Source: DASYLJ01 sp036009625 (GTDB taxonomy: Bacteria; Desulfobacterota; Binatia; DP-6). Taken from it: a stretch of DNA of 64,000 bases. The stretch is taken from assembly GCA_036009625.1 (NCBI GenBank), contig DASYLJ010000193.1, forward strand, positions 1 through 64,000. Reading direction: 5' to 3'. A program made the position numbers and the translations under genes. The notes beneath the pieces were generated by a model, which searched no databases, was not told the DNA's origin, and saw nothing but the letters and a program-made list of their open reading frames with translations. This document shows positions 31,803 through 40,566 of this stretch, piece after piece (the stretch's first letter is position 1; each line of letters starts with the position of its first letter).

Positions 31803-32819
31803 ATGAAGCTCGCGCTCAAGCCCATCTCGGAACAGACCATCGTCATCACCGGTGCCACGAGCGGCATCGGCCTCGCGACGGCCCGCGCCGCGGTGGCGCG
31901 AGGGGCTCGCGTCGCACTGCTGGGCCGCAACGGCGTCGCCTTGCAGGAGCTCGCGGCGCAACTCGGCGGCAGTGCCCGTGCCGTCGCAGTCCAGGGCGAC
32001 GTCGCCGATGTCGAAGCCCTCGAGCGCCTGGCGCGCGTGACGATCGAGCGATTCGGCGGCTTCGACACGTGGGTCAACAACGCCGGCGTGTCGATCTACG
32101 GGCGCCTGCTGGACGTCGAACCCGGTGACCATCGCCGGCTGTTCGATACGAACTTCTGGGGCGTCGTCGACGGGAGCCGCGTCGCAGCCACCTACCTGCG
32201 TCGAAGCGGCGGCGCGATCATCAACATCGGGAGCACCCTCTCCGATCGCGCCATTCCACTCCAGGGGATGTACTGTGCTTCGAAGCACGCCGTGAAGGGC
32301 TTCACCGATGCGTTGCGCATGGAGCTCGAGGAGGAAGGCGCGCCGGTCTCGGTGACGCTCGTGAAACCAGCGGCGATCGCCACGCCGTATCCCCAGCATG
32401 CAAAGAACTACCTCGCCAAGGAGCCGGCGAACCCGCCGCCCCACTACGCGCCGGAGGTCGTCGCTCGCACCATTCTTCACTGTGCCGAGCACCCGGTTCG
32501 CGACGTCTTCGCGGGGGGCGGCGGGAAGGTATTCTCCGTGCTCGGCCACTACGCGCCCCGTCTCACGGACAAGCTCATGCAACACACGTTGTTCGCGATG
32601 CAGCAGGCGGAGCGGCCGGCCGCCCCGCGCGAGCACGATGGGCTGCGCGAAGCATCGAGTGAGCTGCGGGAGCGCGACGAGAGCACCGGGCATGTCGCCG
32701 AGTCGAGCGTCTACACCGTCGCGTCGCTGCACCCGGTATTGTTGGCCGCCTGCATCGCGGGCGTCGGATTGGCGTTGACGTCGTGGGGTGGCCGACTTCG
32801 GCTGAGCGGTCCGGCCTAG
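31803..32819 (+). CDS. SDR with C-terminal membrane segment
   Basis: A 338-residue SDR. TGATSGIG is at about residues 17-24, NNAGVSIYG near 95, the catalytic block INIGSTLSDRAIP, and YCASKHAVKGF (Y-x3-K). Residues 265-300 are charged, and the last 30 include LLAACIAGVGLALTS, a probable transmembrane anchor. The layout matches the DHRS7-like or YqjQ-type membrane-tethered SDRs. Shine-Dalgarno GGGGAGG precedes ATG 31803. The 187 bases upstream hold no gene. Substrate unknown. Confidence 0.85.
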   Translation: MKLALKPISEQTIVITGATSGIGLATARAAVARGARVALLGRNGVALQELAAQLGGSARAVAVQGDVADVEALERLARVTIERFGGFDTWVNNAGVSIYGRLLDVEPGDHRRLFDTNFWGVVDGSRVAATYLRRSGGAIINIGSTLSDRAIPLQGMYCASKHAVKGFTDALRMELEEEGAPVSVTLVKPAAIATPYPQHAKNYLAKEPANPPPHYAPEVVARTILHCAEHPVRDVFAGGGGKVFSVLGHYAPRLTDKLMQHTLFAMQQAERPAAPREHDGLREASSELRERDESTGHVAESSVYTVASLHPVLLAACIAGVGLALTSWGGRLRLSGPA

Positions 32820-32910
32820 CGACCGCGTGCGCCGCAGGCAGACGGCGCGCACGCCCGCTCCCGCCCCCCATCGTTGGTTCACCAAGCGACGACGACCGGC
32901 TCGATCTCGC

Positions 32911-34035
32911 TCAGGCGTGCCGCGCGGACAGCGCAGCCGCTTCTGCAGCAGCCGCGGTCGCTGCGCCGGCCCGCGCGCTCATCACGCGTTGCTGATCGTA
33001 GCCGAGGACGATCTCCCAGGCGTCGGCGGGATAGCGCGCCGCGAGGGGCAACGCGACTTCCTCGAGCATCCACGGACCGTGACGTGCGTCCTCTTTGATG
33101 TGGAGCTCCCAATACGTCGTCGCCGCCGCCGGAAGGCCGAGCCGCTGCGCCGCGCCGAGGTAGCAGCGAAAGGTCGCGGGGACGGACATCTCCGTGTGGA
33201 GCAGCCCGCCGACGTAGCGCAGGAACAGCCGGCGTCGATCGGAGACCAGAAAGCTGTGGTTGATGCATGCCATCACTTCCCACGGCACGAGGTCGACGTA
33301 GGCCTCGGGGGTCGGATCCATGCCCAGCCCTTCCATCATGGTCCTGAAGTACGTCGAGTGCTTTCGCGCTTCGCGTCCGCCCCCATACTCCTCGATGAGG
33401 AGACGGGTGAGTGTTCCGTGCACGGCGTTGCTCACGCCCCCGAGCGTGCGCGACAGCTGGCTCGCTTCGACCAATCCATCCAGCGAGGCGATCGCGACGA
33501 GGCGCCGATACGCCGCGAGCGGCGCACGATCGCGAAAATATCGGCATCCCGCGGAGGGGAGCGGGTCGACGTCCTCCGCCGTGCGCGTGCGAAGCGCCAA
33601 GGGGACGGCAGCAGCCAGGGTCCGCTGGTTCGGCACCTGCGACAGTTCCCAGGTCTGCCATGCGTCCTCGATCTTCGCTCGCAGTCGGTGGAGATACGGC
33701 GATCGGTCGTTGTCGTAGTGATGCAGGTCATCGAACCAGAACAGCATCAACCGATTGATCCGGTAGAGGGTGCGCTGGAGGAACGCGTGGGCCTCGACAT
33801 CGGTTGGCGTGCTGCCATAGGCGGCCCCGATCGCCGCGTCGACGGCATCGTCGACGCAATCCACGACTCGCGGCTGCCCCGCCAGCCACTCGTCGAGGCC
33901 TGGATGGGCGACCAGCTCGTCGAGGACGTCCGCCGCCACGCTGAGCAGGCGTCGTAGTTCCACGTCTGAGTCGGGGGGCGACTCTGGCGACCAGAGACGA
34001 CTGCGCTCGGTACTGGCGAGTGTTGAGGTCAGCAT
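32911..34035 (-). CDS. Haem-oxygenase-like diiron protein (iron-containing redox enzyme family)
   Basis: A 374-residue helical protein of the HDO (haem-oxygenase-like diiron oxidase) superfamily, whose members include UndA-type fatty-acid decarboxylases and N-oxygenases. Likely ligand segments: EEYGGGREARKHSTYF (E and H) and YWELHIKEDARHGPWM (E, H, D, H). The N-terminal 120 residues are not clearly conserved. It should use O2 and two irons; the substrate cannot be told. ATG 34035 is the first in frame. It converges on the membrane SDR across a 91-base gap with no hairpin noted. Confidence 0.75.
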   Translation of the reverse strand: MLTSTLASTERSRLWSPESPPDSDVELRRLLSVAADVLDELVAHPGLDEWLAGQPRVVDCVDDAVDAAIGAAYGSTPTDVEAHAFLQRTLYRINRLMLFWFDDLHHYDNDRSPYLHRLRAKIEDAWQTWELSQVPNQRTLAAAVPLALRTRTAEDVDPLPSAGCRYFRDRAPLAAYRRLVAIASLDGLVEASQLSRTLGGVSNAVHGTLTRLLIEEYGGGREARKHSTYFRTMMEGLGMDPTPEAYVDLVPWEVMACINHSFLVSDRRRLFLRYVGGLLHTEMSVPATFRCYLGAAQRLGLPAAATTYWELHIKEDARHGPWMLEEVALPLAARYPADAWEIVLGYDQQRVMSARAGAATAAAAEAAALSARHA

Positions 34036-34496
34036 TCGGCCGTCGGGACCATGAATGATTGGGCCATGCCGATGAGCAAGCGGTGTGCCGTCGACCGTCC
34101 TCGGTTGGGCGTGGCTCGTTCAGTGACGAGAGGCAGATCATCCGGAGTGCGTTCTACAAAGAGGTTCAGCGCGGCGGACGTTTCGGCGGACCTGCCGTTC
34201 GACCGTCTCGATGCCTCCGAGAGACCTCATGAGAACGCTCCGCTCGGCGGGAGCTGCAGAGCGATACCCAGGACGGCAAGGACGATCGACGACCGTCTCC
34301 AAGACGCAGCCCCCGGAGAACGCGTCTGCGGCATCGGGGTAGACTTTGCCCACGACGAGGTCGAGAACCAGGCGGTGCTCTCGAACGTCACACCGTATTC
34401 GATCAGCCGAGGAGCCCGCAGAACGAGCGACCCGATCTCGTCGGTGACGTCGCGAGGGACCGCACCCCGCTCACATGAACCGCCTGGAGGACAGCG
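34036..34496. other. 461-base intergenic region without a supported gene
   Basis: Open frames exist on both strands but none has recognisable domains, normal amino-acid make-up or a Shine-Dalgarno. The region separates the diiron gene from the haloperoxidase-like gene and ends in CTGGAGGACAGCG, the Shine-Dalgarno of the latter. It looks slightly less GC-rich than its surroundings. It may hold regulatory DNA or a decayed gene. Confidence 0.4.
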
Positions 34497-35318
34497 ATGA
34501 GCACGATCACCACGAAGGACGGGACGGAGATCTTCTACAACGACTGGGGCACGGGTCAGCCGGTCGTCTTCAGCCATGGCTGGCCGCTCTCCGCGGACGC
34601 CTTCGAGAATCAGATGTTCTTCCTCGCCTCCCATGGATACCGGTGCATCGCCCATGACCGCCGCGGGCACGGGCGCTCCGGCCAGCCCTGGCAGGGCAAC
34701 GACATGGACACGTACGCCGACGATCTCGCGGCACTCGTCGACGCCCTCGACCTGACGAAGGCGGTCCACGTCGGCCACTCAACGGGCGGCGGCGAGGTCG
34801 CGCGCTACATCGGTCGCCACGGCACGCGTCGCGTGGCCAAGGCCGTGCTCATCAGCGCCGTCCCGCCGCTGATGCTCAAGACGGCTGCGAATCCCGGCGG
34901 CCTCCCGATCGAGGTGTTCGACCAGCTGCGCGCCAACGTCGTCGCCGACCGCTCGCAGTTCTGGACGGATATCAGCCTCCCCTTCTACGGCTACAACAGA
35001 CCGGGCGCGAAGATCTCGGAGGGCGTGCGCCAGGACTTCTGGCGCCAGGGCATGATGGCCGGCTTCCCCGCATCCTACTTCTGCATCAAGGCGTTCTCGG
35101 AGACCGATCTGACCGAGGACTTGAAGCGCTTCGACGTCCCGACGCTCATCCTGCACGGCGACGACGACCAGATCGTGCCGATCGGCGCCGCGGCGCTACT
35201 ATCGTCCAAGCTGGTCAAGGATGCGAAGCTCACGGTCTACGCTGGTGCACCGCACGGCATGTGCACGACGTTGAAGGACCGGGTCAACGCCGACCTGCTG
35301 GCATTCCTGAAGGGATGA
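34497..35318 (+). CDS. Alpha/beta hydrolase, non-haem haloperoxidase type
   Basis: A 273-residue hydrolase close to cofactor-free chloroperoxidase/arylesterase enzymes. SHGWPLSADAFENQM carries the oxyanion region, GHSTGGGE the nucleophile Ser near residue 97, HGDDDQIVP the Asp, and GAPHGM the His, so the triad is complete. It hydrolyses esters or, with peroxide, forms peracids. Shine-Dalgarno GGAGG precedes ATG 34497. Its stop overlaps the next ATG (ATGA), coupling it to a cysteine hydrolase. Confidence 0.9.
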   Translation: MSTITTKDGTEIFYNDWGTGQPVVFSHGWPLSADAFENQMFFLASHGYRCIAHDRRGHGRSGQPWQGNDMDTYADDLAALVDALDLTKAVHVGHSTGGGEVARYIGRHGTRRVAKAVLISAVPPLMLKTAANPGGLPIEVFDQLRANVVADRSQFWTDISLPFYGYNRPGAKISEGVRQDFWRQGMMAGFPASYFCIKAFSETDLTEDLKRFDVPTLILHGDDDQIVPIGAAALLSSKLVKDAKLTVYAGAPHGMCTTLKDRVNADLLAFLKG

Positions 35319-35977
35319 CGCCGATGGACATCAGCCGGAACGACACCGCCGTCGTCTTCATCGACCCGCAGAACGAAGTGCTGAGCGAACGAGGTGCCGG
35401 ATGGGCATCCGTCGGTGCGAGCGTCACCGAGAACCGCACCATCGAGAATATGGAGCGCATCTTTCAGGCGGCGAAAGCGAATGGCTTCGAGGTCTTCATC
35501 TCGCCGCACTACTTCTACCCCACCGACGACGGCTGGCAATTCAACGGGCCGCTCGAGACGATAGAACACGACGAGCGGATGTTCGCCCGCCATGGCGTCC
35601 TGAGCCTGGAGGGCTTCTCCGGGTCGGGCGCGGATTGGCTCGAACGATTCAAGCCCTACATCGAAGACGGCAAGACGGTCGTCGCCAGCCCCCACCGGGT
35701 GTGGGGTCCGCAGACCAACGATCTCGGACTGCAGCTCCGTAAGCGACGGATCAGCCGCGTGATCCTCGGCGGCATGCTGGCGAACATGTGCGTCGAGTCC
35801 CATCTGCGCGACCTGCTCGAGCAGGGCTTCGAGGTCGTCGTCGTCCGCGATGCGACGGCTGGTCCGCGGCATCCCGAATGGGGCGACGGCTATGCGGCGG
35901 CGATGATCAACTTCAAGTTTCTTGCGCATGGCGTGCTGGGCACTGACGATGTCGTCGCGTCGATGACGCGGTCCTGA
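35315..35977 (+). CDS. Isochorismatase-family cysteine hydrolase
   Basis: A 220-residue isochorismatase-fold hydrolase. The Asp is in VVFIDPQNEV and the nucleophilic Cys in GGMLANMCVESHLRDL. The third catalytic position (usually Lys) appears as Arg in SPHRVWGPQTND, a conservative change worth checking. It probably hydrolyses an amide, imide or nitrile-like bond. Start ATG 35315 overlaps the haloperoxidase stop; ATG 35324 is an alternative. The pair likely works on related small molecules, but this is inference. Confidence 0.83.
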   Translation: MTPMDISRNDTAVVFIDPQNEVLSERGAGWASVGASVTENRTIENMERIFQAAKANGFEVFISPHYFYPTDDGWQFNGPLETIEHDERMFARHGVLSLEGFSGSGADWLERFKPYIEDGKTVVASPHRVWGPQTNDLGLQLRKRRISRVILGGMLANMCVESHLRDLLEQGFEVVVVRDATAGPRHPEWGDGYAAAMINFKFLAHGVLGTDDVVASMTRS

Positions 35978-36086
35978 CGATGCGCGCTTCGAAGGGCCGT
36001 CGACGTGGTGATCCGTAGTGTCACGTTCCGACGCGACTGGGCGAAGCACGCGTGACTTGGAAAGCTAATCCAGGCGCGGTTTTGCC

Positions 36087-36116
36087 TTGACCATCGTACC
36101 CACCGGTGCGTATGCC
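36087..36116 (+). promoter_or_regulatory. Promoter of the delta-60 repeat protein gene
   Basis: TTGACC (36087-36092), an 18-base spacer and TATGCC (36111-36116) precede a leader of about 30 bases with a GGGAGG Shine-Dalgarno before ATG 36152. Confidence 0.55.
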
Positions 36117-36151
36117 GAGGTCGCTGCGGTACTCGACGCACGGGAGGCGAC

Positions 36152-37987
36152 ATGAACGCGAAACGGGGCCAGCTCGGCCAGCACGTTGGATGGTGGCTGG
36201 TCGCGTGTGCGGCGGTCGTCTGCGTCCTCACGTTCGCGCCGATGGTCCGAGCGGAGTCGGGAGCGCTCGATCCCTCGTTCGGCATGGGCGGCGTGACCGT
36301 CACGCCGGTCGGACTCGGGTACAGCTTTGCGGCCGACGTCGCGATCCAACCGAGCGATGGTCGGATCGTCGCAACCGGGTTCGCCTTCGACACGTTCGGA
36401 ACCTCGGCGTTCATCGTGGCCCGCTACCTCACCGACGGAAGCGTCGATACCAGCTTTCACGGAACGGGGTTCGCATCCGCCTTCGCGAACTCCACCCCGG
36501 CCGTGGCGTCGGCGCTCACCATCCAGCCGAACGACGGCAAGATCGTCGTCGTCGGCACGGTGGGTTCGGGGCACAGCCGCGACGCCGCGATCGTGCGCTT
36601 TCTGCCTGATGGAACGCTCGACGCGAGCTTCGGCTCCGGCGGCATCGTCGTGACCAACTTCGGCGCCGATGACCCGGCTGGCGACGTGGCAATCGATGTC
36701 GACGGGAACATCGTGGTGGGCGGTGGTACCGGCCCAGGTGGGCCGCCCTACCTAGGCTACGTCTTCCTCGTCGCGCGATACCTCGAGAACGGCGCACTCG
36801 ATCCGGCCTTCGGCTCTGGGGGCTTCGTCACCACCGGCTTCCCCGACGCCATCTCGAACGACGTGTCGGCGATCGTCATCCAGCCCACCGACGGCAAGAT
36901 CGTCGCCGTGGGCCGATCCTTCTACGACACGGCCGACGGCGCCCACGTCGCGTTGGCCCGCTACATGCCGAACGGCACGCTCGACACCGAATTCGGCATC
37001 GATGGTCGCGTCACGACCGCGTTCAACGAGGACGCGGTGCCGTCATCGGTCCTGGTACAGCCCGATGGCAAGATCCTGCTCTCTGGCGTTCAGGGCACCG
37101 CCGGTTTCTACGAGGCGGCGCTCCTCCGCTATCTACCAGTCGACGGCAGCCTCGATCCGTCCTTCGGCACCGGCGGAAAGGTCACGGTGTCGGTTGGCGG
37201 CAGCACCGGTGTGGGTGTCGCGCTCCAGGCGGACGGCAAGATCGTGCAGGTGGGTGAAGCGTACCTGCAGGGACGCGTGATGGTGAATCGCTTCCTTCCC
37301 GACGGACGCCTCGATGCGACGTTCGGATCCGCCTGCGGTGTGTTCCTCGCTCCGATCGAGGGGAGTGCCTACGGCGTCGACATCCAGTCGGACGGGAACA
37401 TCGTCACCGCCGGACAGTTTTCGAGCACGTTCGGTGTGGCCCGCGTCCTGGGCGGGACGAGTGAGCCATCGACGTCGTGTCCGGGGGCGCCATGCGCACC
37501 CGCCGCGAAGCATCGGCTCGTCGTGAAGAAGCTCCTCGCGCCCGGCGGCGACGAGCGTCTCGCGCTCTCGGGCGAAGCCGTGCTGCCGAGTACGGTCGGA
37601 TTCGACCCGTCGACGACCGAAACCGGCATCATGCTGGCGGACGACGACACCACGACGATCGTCGATGCCACGATCCCGAGCGGCGCCTACGACCCGGCCA
37701 GCCGAGCCGGCTGGAAGACGAACAAGGCGGGCACGACATGGACCTACAAGAACCGCGGATCCCATCCGCAAGGGATCACGTCGGTCGTCGTACGGACGAC
37801 GCACGACCCCAACGGCGTGCGGTTCAAGGTGAAGGGCGTGGGAACCTACCCGGCCGGCGCCGCAGCGTTGCCCGTCCACGCGACCCTGACCTTTGCGGAC
37901 GCATGCATCGCGGCGACGTGGTCGGCTATGCCGCCCGCTGCGCCGAGCTGTGTCATGCCCAATCCTTCGACGCTCAGCTGCAAGTGA
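36152..37987 (+). CDS. Secreted delta-60 repeat beta-propeller with lineage-type C-terminal domain
   Basis: A 611-residue exported protein. The signal segment (WWLVACAAVVCVLTFAPMVRA) is followed by about seven delta-60 repeats of about 55 residues, each with LDPSFG-x-GG and an IQPDGKIVxxG strand, ending near residue 440. Such repeats fold as beta-propellers on the cell surface. After a Cys-rich linker (SCPGAPCAP), the last 155 residues form a separate domain with AGWKTNKAGTTWTYK, VRFKVKGVG and late cysteines, resembling the C-termini of the 11085 and 42441 proteins. The start has a good Shine-Dalgarno. Function unknown. Confidence 0.85.
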   Translation: MNAKRGQLGQHVGWWLVACAAVVCVLTFAPMVRAESGALDPSFGMGGVTVTPVGLGYSFAADVAIQPSDGRIVATGFAFDTFGTSAFIVARYLTDGSVDTSFHGTGFASAFANSTPAVASALTIQPNDGKIVVVGTVGSGHSRDAAIVRFLPDGTLDASFGSGGIVVTNFGADDPAGDVAIDVDGNIVVGGGTGPGGPPYLGYVFLVARYLENGALDPAFGSGGFVTTGFPDAISNDVSAIVIQPTDGKIVAVGRSFYDTADGAHVALARYMPNGTLDTEFGIDGRVTTAFNEDAVPSSVLVQPDGKILLSGVQGTAGFYEAALLRYLPVDGSLDPSFGTGGKVTVSVGGSTGVGVALQADGKIVQVGEAYLQGRVMVNRFLPDGRLDATFGSACGVFLAPIEGSAYGVDIQSDGNIVTAGQFSSTFGVARVLGGTSEPSTSCPGAPCAPAAKHRLVVKKLLAPGGDERLALSGEAVLPSTVGFDPSTTETGIMLADDDTTTIVDATIPSGAYDPASRAGWKTNKAGTTWTYKNRGSHPQGITSVVVRTTHDPNGVRFKVKGVGTYPAGAAALPVHATLTFADACIAATWSAMPPAAPSCVMPNPSTLSCK

Positions 37988-38001
37988 GCGGAGCGGGTCG
38001 C

Positions 38002-39405
38002 TCACTTTCCCCAGCGGCTCAGCGTCTGCATGTCGAACAGCTGATCCGTGTTGTGCTTCACCCGCCGATCGAACAGCGACGTCGGCTCCGACCGCAGACC
38101 CGCGAGCGTCGCGCGGTTCGACTTCACCGCTTCCGCGCACTGCCACGCGCCCTGCGAGCTCCAGAGGTACTCCGTCTCCGTCTGCCCGTCCCTGATGGCG
38201 GGGTGATTCAGGTAGCCCTGCACCTGGTAGACGTTCAGCAGCTCGCCCTTCCACGACGACTTGCGGTTCCAGGCGCCGATCCACGACTCGGCGTCGATCC
38301 AGAGCTCCATCTTGCCGTAGAGGTAGTAGCGGTCACGCGGCGTCGCCTCGACGACCCAGAACTTGCGCTTCGTGAGGACGGCGTCGGTGGGCGCCCAGCC
38401 CACGCCCTTCCAACCGTCGATGAGATAGCCGGCGACGGGCGGCGCCTTCGGCCAGGTGTCGCGCCAGCCGCCCTCGCCGTCCGCCATCCACTCGAGCGGA
38501 CCGCCCTGCCCCTTGATGGAGTACGGCTCGCTGATGCGGAGCCCTTCCTTGAGCCCGATGGTCTTCCACTCGAAGTCCTCCGGCTTGCCGTCGAAGAAGT
38601 GACCGTCGTCCTGGCCGAGGTCGGACCCGAGCACGCCGTCGGAGCGATTCGATGGGCTCACCGCGCGCACGCGACGCAACGCCGGAACGTAGGTCCAGAG
38701 GGCGTCACGCTTGGTGGGATCGATCCACCGATAGTTGAGCGTCGCGGTGCCCTGCAGGTCGGCGGGGCTCACCGCGTTGGTCACGGCCTGCCACGCGAAG
38801 CCCTGCTCGTTCGGCACGCGATAGGCCGGTGACTGGCCCAGGTAGTACTGGAAGTACACGTCCTGCAGCGCTTCGCGCTCTTTCCCGCTGGGACTGGTCC
38901 ACACCAGGATGGCGTTGAAGTGGTAGCTGCCGTTGTTCCAGTAGTTGTAGAACATGTTCCACACGGCCTTGATGCCCGCGTTCGGATCATCCTCCTTGAT
39001 CGTGGGAAACGGGATGCCGTAGGCGTACTCGGGCGCCTTGCCGGTGGCCTTGTCGATGATCGTGCCCGTCGCCGGGTCGATGTCGTACTTGCCCTCGTTC
39101 GACGCCGTCGCCGCGTTGAACGACTTCTCGCGCACGATGATGCCTTCGGGCCACGACGCGATCTCGTTCTTGTAGCCACCGTCCTGGTAGTGCTTGAGGA
39201 TTTCCGGCGGCAGCAGATCCTTGGCCTTGTCGGCATTCGACTGATCGAGGGTGTCACCCACCTTGAGGCCCGGTGCGACTTCAGTGCCCGGCGCAGCGTA
39301 CTTCTTCGGATCGGGCGGCCACGGCTGGTCGGGGGTTCCGGCCGCCAGGACGCGGGTTGCAGCGAGCGTGAGCGCACAGAGCGTGGCAAGGAGGGCTCTC
39401 GTCAT
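38002..39405 (-). CDS. Exported DUF1329 protein, copy 2
   Basis: A 467-residue DUF1329 protein with signal peptide TRALLATLCALTLAATRVLA. It shares long blocks with the copy at 28632: PPDPKKY, GTEVAPGLKVGDTLD, DLLPPEILKHYQ, RRVRAVSPSNRSDGVLGSD and the ending QLFDMQTLSRWGK. By eye the two are well over half identical, so they arose by duplication. They probably bind or move lipids between membranes, judging from the LolA-like fold. It converges on the delta-60 gene with a 14-base gap. Confidence 0.87.
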   Translation of the reverse strand: MTRALLATLCALTLAATRVLAAGTPDQPWPPDPKKYAAPGTEVAPGLKVGDTLDQSNADKAKDLLPPEILKHYQDGGYKNEIASWPEGIIVREKSFNAATASNEGKYDIDPATGTIIDKATGKAPEYAYGIPFPTIKEDDPNAGIKAVWNMFYNYWNNGSYHFNAILVWTSPSGKEREALQDVYFQYYLGQSPAYRVPNEQGFAWQAVTNAVSPADLQGTATLNYRWIDPTKRDALWTYVPALRRVRAVSPSNRSDGVLGSDLGQDDGHFFDGKPEDFEWKTIGLKEGLRISEPYSIKGQGGPLEWMADGEGGWRDTWPKAPPVAGYLIDGWKGVGWAPTDAVLTKRKFWVVEATPRDRYYLYGKMELWIDAESWIGAWNRKSSWKGELLNVYQVQGYLNHPAIRDGQTETEYLWSSQGAWQCAEAVKSNRATLAGLRSEPTSLFDRRVKHNTDQLFDMQTLSRWGK

Positions 39406-39438
39406 TCAGTTCCTCGAGGACGGTTCGTTGGACGGGGA

Positions 39439-40566
39439 TCAGCGGCGGGGCAACTCGACCTCGGCCGTACCAGCGGCCGTGACCTCGTCGCGATGGTTGA
39501 CGCACTCGACGTGGCAACGGGCGTAACTGTTCCCGTCGCGCTCGAACTTCTCGGTGACGGTGCCGCGGATCCAGGTCACGTCGCCGATGTAGTTGAACTT
39601 GAGGTAGCGGCACTCGAGACGCGCGAGGTGGCCGGCATCGCCCATCCAGTCGGTGCACACCTGGATCAGCCAGGCGCAGCGCTCCGGACCGAGGTCGTAG
39701 GCGCCGGGCAGGCCGAGCAGGCGGGTCGTGAACTCGTTGTCCCAGTGCACACGCTGCGGCGGCTCCGGCACGCCCTGCTCGTTGGTGATGAAGAGCTTCG
39801 GGTGCTTCGCGTACAGGTTCGCCGCGACCTTGTTACCGACGAGGTAGATGCCGAGCTGCGACTCGAAGGCGATCTCCGCGGTGGGCGTGAGCGGCCCCTT
39901 GATGCGCTGGGGCAGCTTGTCGCCGACGTTGACGTCGTCCCAGAAGCGCTCGGTGGCGCGGGTCTCGGCGCCGTACTCCTTCATGAAGCGCTCGACGTCG
40001 GTCGGTGTCCACTTCGCCAGACCGATCTCGCCGTACTTCTTCGTCTCGGCCGTCTTGTGACGCTCGATCCGGATCCAGGTGTCGTTGCGGAGCCCGATCT
40101 TGTCGCCGGTCTGGTCGGTGTAGACGGCTTCGTAGGTCTGGTAGACCGAGCGTCCGCCACCGAACTTGCTCTGCCGCTCGTCGACCGACTTGAGGTAGCT
40201 GTCGGCGGTGACGCGGTCGCCGACCTTGAGCGGACGCTTCCACTCGAAGAGCGAGCCGGTCCAGATCGAGTGCACGCCGGGCAGCCCCTCGGGCAGACCG
40301 CTCGAGCCGACGGAGCGCAGCGTATCGAACGTCTGGATCATGATGTAGGGCGCGAGCAGGCCCTTCCAGCGCGTCTTCTTGGCGTACTCCTCGTCGTGGT
40401 ACATCGGGCTCAGGTCACCGATGCCGAGCGCCATGTGGTAGCTCGCATCCGCGGTCACTTCGGTGCGCCACGGACGGCGGTTCTTGAAGCCCTGGCCGAT
40501 CCGCTCGCGCAGCTTGGCGATAGCCTCATCGGAAATCTGGGCGCCATGCCCTGCAACGTCAGCCAT
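39439..40566 (-). CDS. MaoC-like double-hotdog dehydratase
   Basis: A 375-residue protein with two hotdog domains (about 20-170 and 205-370). The N-half has DASYHMALGIGDLSPMYHDEEYA, in which the D and H correspond to the hydratase-2 motif D-x4-H seen in (R)-enoyl-CoA hydratases, and GLLAPYIMIQTFD. The C-half has a weaker version (VHWDNEFTTRLLG). It should hydrate an enoyl-CoA in beta-oxidation. Its ATG lies 8 bases inside the end of the TetR gene, so it is translationally coupled to the regulator and under operator site 4. Confidence 0.8.
   Translation of the reverse strand: MADVAGHGAQISDEAIAKLRERIGQGFKNRRPWRTEVTADASYHMALGIGDLSPMYHDEEYAKKTRWKGLLAPYIMIQTFDTLRSVGSSGLPEGLPGVHSIWTGSLFEWKRPLKVGDRVTADSYLKSVDERQSKFGGGRSVYQTYEAVYTDQTGDKIGLRNDTWIRIERHKTAETKKYGEIGLAKWTPTDVERFMKEYGAETRATERFWDDVNVGDKLPQRIKGPLTPTAEIAFESQLGIYLVGNKVAANLYAKHPKLFITNEQGVPEPPQRVHWDNEFTTRLLGLPGAYDLGPERCAWLIQVCTDWMGDAGHLARLECRYLKFNYIGDVTWIRGTVTEKFERDGNSYARCHVECVNHRDEVTAAGTAEVELPRR

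Noticed and set aside
34051..34500. A 149-codon open frame in the 34 kb gap
   Set aside because: No domain or Shine-Dalgarno, and odd composition; not supported as a gene.
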